Assembly: GCA_024275295.1 (NCBI GenBank)
Contig: JAJRZI010000006.1
Coordinates: forward strand, 1-54,865
Origin: Gammaproteobacteria bacterium
GTDB lineage: Bacteria > Pseudomonadota > Gammaproteobacteria > Chromatiales > Chromatiaceae
Direction: 5' to 3'
DNA: 54,865 nt
Numbering within the stretch: position 1 is the first letter of the stretch; each line of letters opens with the position of its first letter. The translations under genes were made by a program, and so were the position numbers. The notes beneath the pieces are model-generated. The model had not been told where the DNA came from. It made no database searches and was given only the letters and a program-made list of their open reading frames with translations. Of the stretch, positions 1 through 8,310 are shown piece after piece.

Positions 1-32
1 CGTATGGAACCCCTAGTATAAATTATCTTATC

Positions 33-1397
33 TCATGATCCCAGTAGCCTGGAAAAATCAACAAAGAAAGCCAACCCCATCAGCATCAGTAAAATAATCA
101 TACCGATTCTCTGCCCCTCTGCCTGCAATCGCTCTGAAAGCTGGCTGCCTTTAGCTGCTTCTATGGCAAAAAAGAGCAGATGCCCACCATCAAGGATGGG
201 GATAGGCAGGAGATTGAGCACACCAAGGCTGATACTGAGCCCCGCAAGAAAGCGTAAAAACGCAACCAAACCGTAGCTTGCAGTCTGGCCGGCAGACTTT
301 GCAATAGTGACCGGCCCGCCAAGATTCTTGATTGAGGCTTCCCCCGAAAACATCCGCCCAGTCATCTTCAGGATCAGCCATGAAAGGGCTGCTGTTTTTT
401 CAACTGATGCGGACAACGCATCTATTGGCCCTAGCTGTACCGTGACCTGATACTGCTTTAATAGATGATCGTAATTACGAACACCAGCCCCCACATACCC
501 AACCGATAGATCCTCTTTTTTGGCACCTGTTCGCAAGCTTATTGTTATATGCTTCCCTGCTCGTTCAACCTCAAAATCCACTATCGTATTAGGGTGCTTT
601 TGAATATATTTAACCAGTTCCCGCCAGTCATTTAATGCCAGATCATCAACCCTAATAATACGATCATCGACCTTCAAACCGCCACGCTCAGCAGCTCCAC
701 CAGAAACCAATTCGCCAATAACAGGAGGAATAACAGGACGATGTGGCACCAAACCTACCTTTGCCATAGGATCATCAACATCAGACAGGTCACCTATACC
801 TGCCAGCTGCAACAGACGTACACGCTCCATACCTCTGGCATCTTGTACACGCACAGGCACATCATCTTTTTCCAGTGATGCGGCAAGTATTTCAAAAACA
901 GCCGTCTCCCAGCTTGGCGTTTTTTTCTGATCAACTGCCAGAATTTTATCATCTACCTGAAATCCGGCATTAAAGGCGATTGTCTCCGGTTTTACCTCTT
1001 CCACTATAGGTTGTAATCCGGTTTCACCTATCATGGAGACCAGCCAGAATGCCAGTATTGCAAAGATGAAATTGGCGATGGGGCCGGCTGCCACAATCGC
1101 TGTGCGCACAGGTAGGGCTTGACGATTAAAGGCCCGAGGAAGCTCCTCTACAGGGACAGGGGCTTCCCGCTCATCCAGCATTTTCACATACCCGCCAAGC
1201 GGTATGGTGGCAACCCTGTATTCAGTGCCATCAACAGGACTGATGCGTCTCCACAATGGCTTGCCAAACCCGATGGAAAAACAGAGAACCTTAACGCCCA
1301 GCCTGCGTGCAGCCCAGAAATGCCCATACTAATGGGCGGTAATAAGAATACCCAGTGTTATAACAAAGGCAAATGCGGAAAAAAGGAAGGAATCCAT
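33..1397 (-). pseudogene. rseP: RseP site-2 zinc protease, full-length frame interrupted by TAG at the catalytic Glu codon
   Basis: Inner-membrane intramembrane metalloprotease that in relatives cleaves anti-sigma factor RseA and clears signal peptides. Reading the minus strand from ATG at 1397 gives 454 codons, the family's usual length. The first membrane helix leads into the zinc motif at codons 22-26, which reads H-TAG-Y-G-H instead of H-E-Y-G-H; the TAG is at 1329-1331. After it the frame continues without a shift through two PDZ domains (roughly residues 115-290) and the LDG motif, whose Asp falls near residue 403, matching E. coli D402. The stop is one substitution from GAG. The first unbroken ORF after it starts at 1256 and lacks the active site. 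It is the last gene of the rpsB-to-rseP series, 31 bases after dxr. The gene is normally essential in enteric bacteria, so a true null would be surprising; a sequence error or stop suppression are alternatives. Confidence 0.93.
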
Positions 1398-1428
1398 TGA
1401 TAGCACTGTTCTAATTTAAATTACAAAA

Positions 1429-2607
1429 TCAGACCAGCATGCTGGTCTGTTGTTCCGCCACAATGCGGGCTTGCACATCTACATTCAATAGTTCATCAAG
1501 GCTGTGAGTAGCTATAGCAGGAATGAGCGAGAGAGTATACTCAATGATCTTTGGGATAGCCGTAAAACCGATACGCCGGTCAAGAAAAGCAGCCACTGCA
1601 ATCTCATTGGCCGCATTCAATATGGCGGGAGCCGTCCCGCCCTGTTCGATGGCCTGATATGCCAGAGATAAACAGGGAAAACGTTGATAGTCTGGTGCTT
1701 CAAAATCAAGTCGGGCAATCTCAAACAGATCCAGACTGCTAACACCTGATGCTATACGCTCTGGCCATGCCAAGGCATGTGCAATGGGTGTACGCATATC
1801 CGGGTTTCCCATCTGCGCCAATACCGAGCCATCGGTATACTCCACCATTGAATGAATAACACTCTGTGGGTGAAGCACAACCTTGATCCTGTCCGGCTGG
1901 GTATGAAACAGCCAGCAGGCCTCAATAACCTCAAGACCTTTATTCATCATCGTTGCTGAATCAACAGAGATCTTTCTCCCCATGCTCCAGTTGGGGTGGG
2001 CGCAGGCCTGCTCCGGCGTGACCTGCACAAGATCTTCCGCAGCTGTCTGACGGAACGGCCCTCCAGAAGCGGTAAGCAAGATGCGGCGAACACCGACACC
2101 CGCAAACCCTTTGGCATAACCCGCAGGCATGCACTGAAAGATGGCATTATGTTCGCTATCAATGGGCAGGATCTCTGCACCATGCTGTTCTGCTTCATCC
2201 ATAAACAGCTGCCCAGATACAACCAGCGCCTCTTTATTCGCCAACAACAGGCGCTTTCCTGCATGTACAGCTGACAGTGCTGGCAGCAATCCAGCCGCAC
2301 CCACAATGGCGGCCATCACATAATCCACCTCTGGTAGTCGTGAGACATGCTCAAGACCATCAATACCACTCAACACCTGAATATCGGGTGCTACGGACTG
2401 CAGTCGACACGCAAGATCATGGGCGCTCTGCTCATCAGCCATCACAGCATAAGCTGGATGAAACTGTAGAGACTGCTGATACAGGTCATCTACGTTGCTA
2501 TTTGCAGTCAGTGCAACCACACGATAACGGTCAGGATGGCGTGCAATAACATCGAGGGTACTCACCCCAATGGAGCCAGTCGATCCCAGTACCGTTATCC
2601 CTTTCAC
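1429..2607 (-). CDS. dxr: 1-deoxy-D-xylulose 5-phosphate reductoisomerase
   Basis: Second step of the MEP isoprenoid pathway: rearranges and reduces DXP to MEP with NADPH and a divalent metal. The 392-residue protein has the N-terminal Rossmann motif GSTGSIG (residues 8-14), the ANKEALV segment near 123, the metal-binding DSEHNA near 150 and the substrate-loop stretch beginning [17 protein letters not shown] near 207. Length is standard. The ATG overlaps the end of cdsA by four bases, so the two are probably translationally coupled. ispF of the same pathway lies elsewhere in the window at 18974. Confidence 0.97.
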   Translation of the reverse strand: MKGITVLGSTGSIGVSTLDVIARHPDRYRVVALTANSNVDDLYQQSLQFHPAYAVMADEQSAHDLACRLQSVAPDIQVLSGIDGLEHVSRLPEVDYVMAAIVGAAGLLPALSAVHAGKRLLLANKEALVVSGQLFMDEAEQHGAEILPIDSEHNAIFQCMPAGYAKGFAGVGVRRILLTASGGPFRQTAAEDLVQVTPEQACAHPNWSMGRKISVDSATMMNKGLEVIEACWLFHTQPDRIKVVLHPQSVIHSMVEYTDGSVLAQMGNPDMRTPIAHALAWPERIASGVSSLDLFEIARLDFEAPDYQRFPCLSLAYQAIEQGGTAPAILNAANEIAVAAFLDRRIGFTAIPKIIEYTLSLIPAIATHSLDELLNVDVQARIVAEQQTSMLV

Positions 2608-3428
2608 TGATCGATACCCAGTAACATAAGTCCAAACATAAATACCGGAGCCGCAGCCGTTACACTGTCAATACGGTCAAGCACACCGCCATGCCCCGGC
2701 AATAGATTACCACTGTCCTTTACTCCCGCCTGGCGCTTCATCAGGCTCTCAAACAGATCCCCCTCTACAGAGACCAGACAGGTAACAATGCAGAGCGGTA
2801 TTGTAGCCAGCAGCCCACCCAGATCGGGGGCAATCCAATCCAGCAGCAGGCCACAGATAACCGCCCCCACCAATGCCCCATACACGCCCTCTCTTGTCTT
2901 GCCGGGACTGATAACAGGGGCCAGTTTAACCTGCCCCCAACGCCGCCCTGCAAAGTAGGCGCTACTATCAGAAACCCAGATCAGGATTAATACAAAGAGC
3001 ACGAGAACCGGGCCATCTTCACCTTGCCCGTGGAGGGAGATAAGTGCTGTCCAACAGGGAAGCAATACCAAAAAACCAACCGCCGCCCTGAGAGGATGAG
3101 GTTCAGGCGATATTTTATGTATATCCTTAATTCGAACAAGCAACACCACCCCTGACAACCAACCAGTGGTCGCCATGGCAAGTACCCAGTAATTAAAATT
3201 GGGACTGGAGACCATCTTGGCAGCCACGCCAAGCGCAATGGCCATCAGCAGCAGAAAAGAGAACTTCCATAACGGAGTGGATAGTTTAGATAGTCTCGCC
3301 CACTCCAATGCACCAAGCAGGATGACGGCGGCAAAAAAAAGTGCAACCCAAAAAGTGGAAAGGTAGAGAACGCCGCCAACCACAAGTGGAACCAACAAAG
3401 CGGCTGTAAGGATTCTCTGAGCAAGCAT
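2604..3428 (-). CDS. cdsA: Phosphatidate cytidylyltransferase
   Basis: Makes CDP-diacylglycerol from phosphatidate and CTP in the inner membrane, the branch point for all major phospholipids. The 274 residues are almost entirely hydrophobic helices. The C-terminal CDP-diglyceride synthetase signature is clear: SPGKTREG near 170 and [20 protein letters not shown] near 240, including the conserved Lys-Asp-Ser and Asp residues. It sits in the usual order between uppS and dxr and overlaps the dxr start. Confidence 0.97.
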   Translation of the reverse strand: MLAQRILTAALLVPLVVGGVLYLSTFWVALFFAAVILLGALEWARLSKLSTPLWKFSFLLLMAIALGVAAKMVSSPNFNYWVLAMATTGWLSGVVLLVRIKDIHKISPEPHPLRAAVGFLVLLPCWTALISLHGQGEDGPVLVLFVLILIWVSDSSAYFAGRRWGQVKLAPVISPGKTREGVYGALVGAVICGLLLDWIAPDLGGLLATIPLCIVTCLVSVEGDLFESLMKRQAGVKDSGNLLPGHGGVLDRIDSVTAAAPVFMFGLMLLGIDQ

Positions 3429-3456
3429 TATCGTTGAACTGTTGGAGAATGGTTAG

Positions 3457-4224
3457 TTATTTTTGTTGTTCTTTAATCTGTTCAGAGGTTTGCCCAAATC
3501 GGCGTTCCCTCTGACTAAATTCTTTAAGTGCACGATCAAATTCAGCAGCATCGAAGTCCGGCCAAAGCCGCTCAGTAAAATAGAGTTCTGAATAGGCGCT
3601 CTGCCAAAGGATGAAATTACTTATCCGTTGTTCGCCACCGGTACGAATAAAGAGATCCGGTTCTGGAAGGCCTGCAAAGGAGAGTTCTGCACTCAGCGTT
3701 GCTTCTGTAATATCCTCAGGCTGCAGCTCACCGCTCTTTACTTTTTCTGCCACGCTCCGGGCTGCTTGGGTGATGTCCCATCGTCCACCATAATTGGCGG
3801 CAATCTGCAGAAGCAAGCCGGTATTGTTAGCCGTCTCCTCTTCTGCAATATGGATACGCTTTTGCAATTTATCAGGAAACGCTGTTCTGTCACCAATAAT
3901 GCGCAAACGGACATTATTCTTTTTCATGCGCTTAACATCACGCTGCAGCGCCATCATAAATAGGTCAAACAGCAGTCCAACCTCTTTTTTAGGGCGATTC
4001 CAGTTTTCACTACTGAAGGCAAAAAGCGTCAGCACTTCTACACCTTGCTTTGCACACTCTTCAACCGCTACCCGCACCGACTCAACACCTGCGCGATGCC
4101 CGGCATGCCTTGGCAAATTTCGGCTCTGCGCCCAGCGGCCATTACCATCCATTATGATGGCGATATGCCGTGGGATTTTTGTCTTCCGGCCTCGGTATTC
4201 CGATTTGCCACCACCAGAACCCAT
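3457..4224 (-). CDS. uppS: Undecaprenyl diphosphate synthase (cis-prenyltransferase)
   Basis: Condenses eight isopentenyl units onto farnesyl diphosphate to make the C55 carrier lipid for peptidoglycan and other envelope polymers. The P-loop-like motif HIAIIMDGNGRWAQ holds the catalytic Asp near the N terminus, and the C-terminal FIRTGGEQRISNF and the Glu-containing YFTERLWPDF segment are canonical. I chose ATG at 4224, preceded by AGGTGG, giving 255 residues, close to the 253 of E. coli. A TTG at 4254 would add ten residues that relatives lack. It follows frr closely. Confidence 0.95.
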   Translation of the reverse strand: MGSGGGKSEYRGRKTKIPRHIAIIMDGNGRWAQSRNLPRHAGHRAGVESVRVAVEECAKQGVEVLTLFAFSSENWNRPKKEVGLLFDLFMMALQRDVKRMKKNNVRLRIIGDRTAFPDKLQKRIHIAEEETANNTGLLLQIAANYGGRWDITQAARSVAEKVKSGELQPEDITEATLSAELSFAGLPEPDLFIRTGGEQRISNFILWQSAYSELYFTERLWPDFDAAEFDRALKEFSQRERRFGQTSEQIKEQQK

Positions 4225-4258
4225 GCCGTCAAGACCACCTATAAACAGAGTCAAGGTC

Positions 4259-4816
4259 TTAGAACGCCATCAAATCAGCTTCTTTTTTAGCAAGAAGCTC
4301 ATCAACTTCTTTGACATGCTGATCCGTCAGTTTTTGGATAATCTCTTCACCACGGCGCTCATCATCTTCAGAGATCAGCTTCTCCTTAACCAGGCTCTTG
4401 AGATCAGAGTTGGCATCCCGGCGAATATTACGAATAGAGATACGTGACTGTTCAGCCTCTTGCCTCACAACACGAATCAGATCTTTCCTGCGCTCTTCAG
4501 TCAGTGGCGGCAGTGGTACTCGGATTACATTGCCTGCTGAGTTTGGGTTCAAACCAAGGTCAGAGTTAAGGATTGCCTTTTCAACAGCAGCCACCATGGG
4601 TTGTTCCCACGGGGTAATTGAAAGTGTTCTGGCATCTTCCACATTGACATTGGCAACCTGGCTCAAAGGAACATTTGAGCCGTAGTAAGGAACACGCACA
4701 TGATCCAGCAGGCTGGGATGTGCACGGCCTGTGCGAATACGCGCCAGATCATGCCCCAGAGCCTCGACACTTTTACCCATGCGTAGCGTTGCATCTTTTT
4801 TAATATCGTCGATCAT
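4259..4816 (-). CDS. frr: Ribosome recycling factor
   Basis: Splits post-termination ribosomes together with EF-G. The 185-residue length is exactly that of the family. The N-terminal helix ([20 protein letters not shown]) and the C-terminal long-helix segment with the conserved VRNIRR-type pattern (here [16 protein letters not shown]) are clear. It begins one base after pyrH ends, which is typical for this operon. Confidence 0.97.
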   Translation of the reverse strand: MIDDIKKDATLRMGKSVEALGHDLARIRTGRAHPSLLDHVRVPYYGSNVPLSQVANVNVEDARTLSITPWEQPMVAAVEKAILNSDLGLNPNSAGNVIRVPLPPLTEERRKDLIRVVRQEAEQSRISIRNIRRDANSDLKSLVKEKLISEDDERRGEEIIQKLTDQHVKEVDELLAKKEADLMAF

Positions 4817-4817
4817 T

Positions 4818-5540
4818 TCAGTCTCCGCTCTCCACCAGAGTACCTATATCCTCTCCCTGCAGCAGACGCATCAAGGCACCATGCTCATTGATATTCATCA
4901 CACGCAGAGGGATATTGTTATCACGGCATAACACAATCGCTGTTGCATCCATTACCTGCAGCTTCTGCATTAACACCTGGTCATAATCCAGACGGGAATA
5001 CATCTCTGCTGTCGGATCTTTATGTGGATCAGCAGAGTAGACGCCATCTACCTTCGTCGCTTTTATAAGCAACTCAGCACCAATCTCAACAGCTCTCAGA
5101 CTGGCAGCAGAATCCGTTGTAAAAAAGGGGTTACCCGTCCCCGCCGCTAACAGAACCACACGCCCTTTCTCCAAATGGCGGACAGCGCGACGACGAATAT
5201 AATCCTCACAAACCTCGTGAACAGTGAGTGATGACATTACTCTGGCGGGAACATCAATGCGCTCCAATGCATCCTGCATGGCCAGGGCATTCATGACGGT
5301 TGCCAGCATGCCCATGTGATCACCGGTAACCCGGTCAATACCGGCCTCAGCCAGCCCGGCTCCGCGGAAGATATTACCCCCACCGATCACCAAGCCAATC
5401 TGAACCCCGGCATTGACCAGATCCCGTATTTCACCTGCCATACGAGCAATCGTTTCGGGATCAATCCCAAAATCCGCCTTGCCCATCAGCGCTTCGCCAC
5501 TGAGCTTGAGCAGTACCCGTTTACAGATCAATTCCGACAC
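4818..5540 (-). CDS. pyrH: Uridylate kinase (UMP kinase)
   Basis: Phosphorylates UMP to UDP in pyrimidine nucleotide synthesis. The 240-residue amino acid kinase fold shows KLSGEALMG at the N terminus, the glycine loop [11 protein letters not shown] near 52-62, [15 protein letters not shown] and the [15 protein letters not shown] nucleotide-binding segment. Sits between tsf and frr in the standard order. Confidence 0.97.
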   Translation of the reverse strand: MSELICKRVLLKLSGEALMGKADFGIDPETIARMAGEIRDLVNAGVQIGLVIGGGNIFRGAGLAEAGIDRVTGDHMGMLATVMNALAMQDALERIDVPARVMSSLTVHEVCEDYIRRRAVRHLEKGRVVLLAAGTGNPFFTTDSAASLRAVEIGAELLIKATKVDGVYSADPHKDPTAEMYSRLDYDQVLMQKLQVMDATAIVLCRDNNIPLRVMNINEHGALMRLLQGEDIGTLVESGD

Positions 5541-5573
5541 ATATTGCCCCTTGCTGTGAGTGTGACTGCTGAG

Positions 5574-6461
5574 TTATTCGCCGCGTACTTGTGCCATAAC
5601 CTCTTCAGCAAAGTTCTCAACCTTCTTCTCAATGCCCTCACCCACTTCAAAGCGCTGAAAACGAACCACTTTGGCATTGGCATCAGCCAGCAGTTTTTCA
5701 ACAGTCACGTCAGGATTTTTGACGAAAGGTTGGCCTACCAGGGTGATTTCAGAGAGGTATTTGCGCACGCGGCCATCAACAATCTTATCTACAATATTCT
5801 CAGGCTTTCCGCTCTCCAGTGCCTGCGCCTTATAGATTTCACGCTCTTTTTCGAGTGTTTCTGCAGGCACACCATTCGCGTCTACGCAGAGTGGATTGGT
5901 AGCCGCTACATGCATGGCAATATCCTTACCTAATGCCGCATCGCCACCTTCTATCTCCACCAAAACACCAATACGGACACCGTGACGGTAGCTAACAATA
6001 ACACCATTCTCTGATTCAAAACGGGCAAATCGGCGAACATTCATGTTTTCACCAATCTTTGAAATCAGGGCTTCACGTGCAGTGTTGATGGTTGTCTCTT
6101 CGCCTTCGTGCAGAGGCTGGTTCAGCAGCGCTTCTACATCTGCAGCTTCACCCGTCAGCGCACGTTCAGCAACGGCATTGGCAAAGGAGGTGAAGTTCTC
6201 ATCTTTTGCAACGAAATCAGTTTCGCAGTTAACCTCAACAATTGCGGCCTGCTTGTTGTCTGCGCTGGCTGCAATCACAATAAGGCCATCAGCAGCAGTA
6301 CGCCCTGCCTTTTTAGCGGCCTTGGCTTGACCTGATTTACGCATATTCTCAATGGCTGCCTCAATATCGCCATTGGTTTCTACTAATGCTTTCTTGCATT
6401 CCATCATGCCGGAACCCGTGCGTTCACGCAGCTCCTTAACCTGAGAGGCTGTAATAGCCAT
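5574..6461 (-). CDS. tsf: Elongation factor Ts
   Basis: Guanine nucleotide exchange factor for EF-Tu. The 295-residue product begins with the UBA-like N-terminal domain ([19 protein letters not shown]) and carries the signature [12 protein letters not shown], whose TDFVAK motif contacts the EF-Tu nucleotide pocket, near residue 80. Located downstream of rpsB as in nearly all bacteria, separated by 117 bases that contain two hairpins. Confidence 0.98.
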   Translation of the reverse strand: MAITASQVKELRERTGSGMMECKKALVETNGDIEAAIENMRKSGQAKAAKKAGRTAADGLIVIAASADNKQAAIVEVNCETDFVAKDENFTSFANAVAERALTGEAADVEALLNQPLHEGEETTINTAREALISKIGENMNVRRFARFESENGVIVSYRHGVRIGVLVEIEGGDAALGKDIAMHVAATNPLCVDANGVPAETLEKEREIYKAQALESGKPENIVDKIVDGRVRKYLSEITLVGQPFVKNPDVTVEKLLADANAKVVRFQRFEVGEGIEKKVENFAEEVMAQVRGE

Positions 6462-6496
6462 GGTGTTTTCCTCTACAAATAATTCAAGACTGAACA

Positions 6497-6563
6497 GCCC
6501 CTACAAGGCACATATCGCCGAATAGGGGCCGTAGGTTCAATATTCGACTGTCGATTCAGTCGA
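6497..6563 (-). terminator. Two hairpins in the rpsB-tsf spacer
   Basis: Two stems lie between rpsB and tsf. One pairs 6544-6550 with 6557-6563 (TCGACTG / CAGTCGA, six-base loop). The other pairs 6497-6503 with 6523-6529 (GCCCCTA / TAGGGGC). Neither is followed by a strong T-run on the minus strand, so they may be a partial attenuator or a processing or stability element rather than a full terminator. A structured rpsB-tsf spacer is common in gammaproteobacteria. Confidence 0.5.
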
Positions 6564-6578
6564 CCCTAGAGTGCAGCA

Positions 6579-7328
6579 TTAAGTCTTTGCAGTCTCTTTA
6601 ACTTCGACAAACTCATCTTCTGCAGCTCCGCCCAGGTGAGCAGCACTGGCCTTGCCTTCCAATGCAGCAGCAGCAGCGCTCTGTACATAGAGTTGAATGG
6701 CACGAATAGAGTCATCATTACCAGGAATGACGTAGTCGATATTGTCTGGGGCATTGTTGGTATCAACCACGCCAATAACCGGTATGCCCAACTTGACAGC
6801 TTCACTGACAGCAATATCTTCATTGCCGACATCGATAACAAACAGCGCATCAGGAATGCCGCCCATGTCCTTGATGCCGCCCAGGCTGCGTTCCAGCTTT
6901 TCCATCTCACGGCGCATGCCCAAGGCCTCTTTTTTGTTGAAGCGCTGCTCAACACTGCCGTCTTCAAACATGGCCTCAAGCTCTTTCAGGCGTCGGATAG
7001 ATTGCTTGATGGTTTTGAAGTTAGTCAGCATACCGCCGAGCCAGCGATGATCGACAAATGGCATACCACAACGCAGTGCCTCATCTTTGATGACCTTTGA
7101 AGCAGCTCGCTTGGTGCCAACAAACAGGATCTTGCCGCCATTTGCAGAGAGAGAGCCGATGAAGTTCATGGCATCGTTGAAGAGTGGAAGTGTTGTTTCC
7201 AGATTAACAATATGAATTTTGTTACGCTGGCCGAAGATGTAGGGACCCATTTTTGGGTTCCAGTAACGGGTCTGGTGACCAAAGTGCACGCCTGCCTCAA
7301 GCATCTGGCGCATAGAAACTGCACTCAT
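6579..7328 (-). CDS. rpsB: 30S ribosomal protein S2
   Basis: Structural protein of the small subunit, needed for S1 binding. The chosen ATG at 7328 has a strong Shine-Dalgarno (TAGGAGT) just upstream and gives 249 residues starting [19 protein letters not shown], the canonical S2 start; an upstream in-frame extension to 7382 would add unrelated residues. S2 signatures include the N-terminal [14 protein letters not shown], the [13 protein letters not shown] segment and the [14 protein letters not shown] stretch near 180. First gene of the translation and envelope series. Confidence 0.98.
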   Translation of the reverse strand: MSAVSMRQMLEAGVHFGHQTRYWNPKMGPYIFGQRNKIHIVNLETTLPLFNDAMNFIGSLSANGGKILFVGTKRAASKVIKDEALRCGMPFVDHRWLGGMLTNFKTIKQSIRRLKELEAMFEDGSVEQRFNKKEALGMRREMEKLERSLGGIKDMGGIPDALFVIDVGNEDIAVSEAVKLGIPVIGVVDTNNAPDNIDYVIPGNDDSIRAIQLYVQSAAAAALEGKASAAHLGGAAEDEFVEVKETAKT

Positions 7329-7456
7329 GTGTTTACTCCTAAAATTGTAATGGGTTAGGCCTCCACGAACCCCAGAAGACAACCCGATTTAACGGGCACC
7401 CCGCCTTCTGTGTCGGCACGTGTGAGAATTAAGCGGTAATCGTTTGCGAATCCGCG
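7329..7456 (-). promoter_or_regulatory. Structured 5' leader of rpsB (candidate S2 autoregulatory leader)
   Basis: Between the predicted promoter and the rpsB start, the minus strand has about 125 bases with G- and C-rich complementary segments: AGAAGGCGGGGTGCCCG facing CGGGTTGTCTTCT, then GGGGTTCGTGG and CCTAACCC near the start codon. Gammaproteobacterial rpsB leaders are known to bind S2 for autogenous control, and position and size fit. I did not fold it, so the assignment is inferred from context and visible complementarity. Confidence 0.45.
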
Positions 7457-7462
7457 GCGCGT

Positions 7463-7491
7463 TTTATACCATAAACAGCTTATTGCCACAA
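7463..7491 (-). promoter_or_regulatory. Sigma-70-like promoter for rpsB
   Basis: On the minus strand TTGTGG (7486-7491) and TATAAA (7463-7468) are separated by 17 bases, about 135 bases upstream of the rpsB ATG. The -10 is strong, the -35 moderate. It lies in the divergent map-rpsB spacer. Confidence 0.5.
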
Positions 7492-7535
7492 TTGTCACGG
7501 CCTTCTCTTCAGTCAACTCCCCAGGATTAATAATA

Positions 7536-8303
7536 ATGAGCATAGTCATCAAGACGCCCGATGAAATTGAAAAAATGCGGGTGGCCTGTCGGCTGGCAGC
7601 TGAAGTTCTGGAGATGATTGAACCTCACATCCAGCCAGGAATAACTACTAATGAAATCAATGACATCTGCCATGATTATATGGTAAACACTCAACAGGCT
7701 ATTCCCGCCCCTCTCAATTATCGCGGGTTTCCCAAATCAATATGCACCTCTATAAATCATCAGGTCTGCCACGGCATCCCTGGAGGAAAACGACTCAAAA
7801 AAGGGGATATTATTAATATCGACATCACCGTCATCAAAGATGGCTTTCACGGTGACACCAGCAAGATGTTTTTTATTGGTGAGCCATCAATCCTGGCCCG
7901 TCGACTGGTTAATGTCACCCGAGAGGCGCTGTTTCTTGGTATTAAGCAGGTAAAGCCTGGTGCCAGATTAGGTGATATAGGTAACGCCATCCAGCAATTT
8001 GCAGAAGCCAACAATTACACTATCGTGCGTGAATATTGCGGCCATGGCATCGGACGTGAATTCCATGAAGAGCCACAGATAGTGCACTATAAAACCCCCA
8101 ACAGAGGCATCACACTCCAGTCTGGCATGTGCTTTACCATTGAACCTATGGTGAATGCGGGCAAACGAAACGTAAAGGTACTGCCTGATGGCTGGACTGT
8201 CGTAACCAAAGACCGCTCACTTTCCGCTCAATGGGAGCACACGCTACTGGTCACTGATGAGGGTTGTGAGATCCTGACGCTACGTAAAGAAGAGATGGAT
8301 TAG
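7536..8303 (+). CDS. map: Methionine aminopeptidase, type I
   Basis: Removes the initiator methionine from nascent proteins. The 255-residue protein has the type I metal-binding set: the Asp-containing NIDITVIKDGFHGDTSKMF, the HGIGREFHEEP segment with metal-binding and catalytic histidines, FTIEPM with a ligand Glu, and the final Glu in AQWEHTLLVT. Length is normal for the short cytosolic form. It is divergent from rpsB and precedes glnD by seven bases, the same arrangement as in E. coli. It ends in TAG. Confidence 0.97.
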   Translation: MSIVIKTPDEIEKMRVACRLAAEVLEMIEPHIQPGITTNEINDICHDYMVNTQQAIPAPLNYRGFPKSICTSINHQVCHGIPGGKRLKKGDIINIDITVIKDGFHGDTSKMFFIGEPSILARRLVNVTREALFLGIKQVKPGARLGDIGNAIQQFAEANNYTIVREYCGHGIGREFHEEPQIVHYKTPNRGITLQSGMCFTIEPMVNAGKRNVKVLPDGWTVVTKDRSLSAQWEHTLLVTDEGCEILTLRKEEMD

Positions 8304-8310
8304 CGCAGAG

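Noticed and set aside
33-1256. rseP simply starting at the internal ATG 1256
   Set aside because: This would lack HExxH and the first membrane helix; upstream codons match the family exactly.
1329-1331. Pyrrolysine at the rseP TAG
   Set aside because: The residue must be Glu for catalysis, no pyl genes are in the window, and no other evidence supports it.
1119-1400. Plus-strand ORF across the start of rseP
   Set aside because: It is a shadow of the rseP frame; the minus strand shows a clear site-2 protease there.
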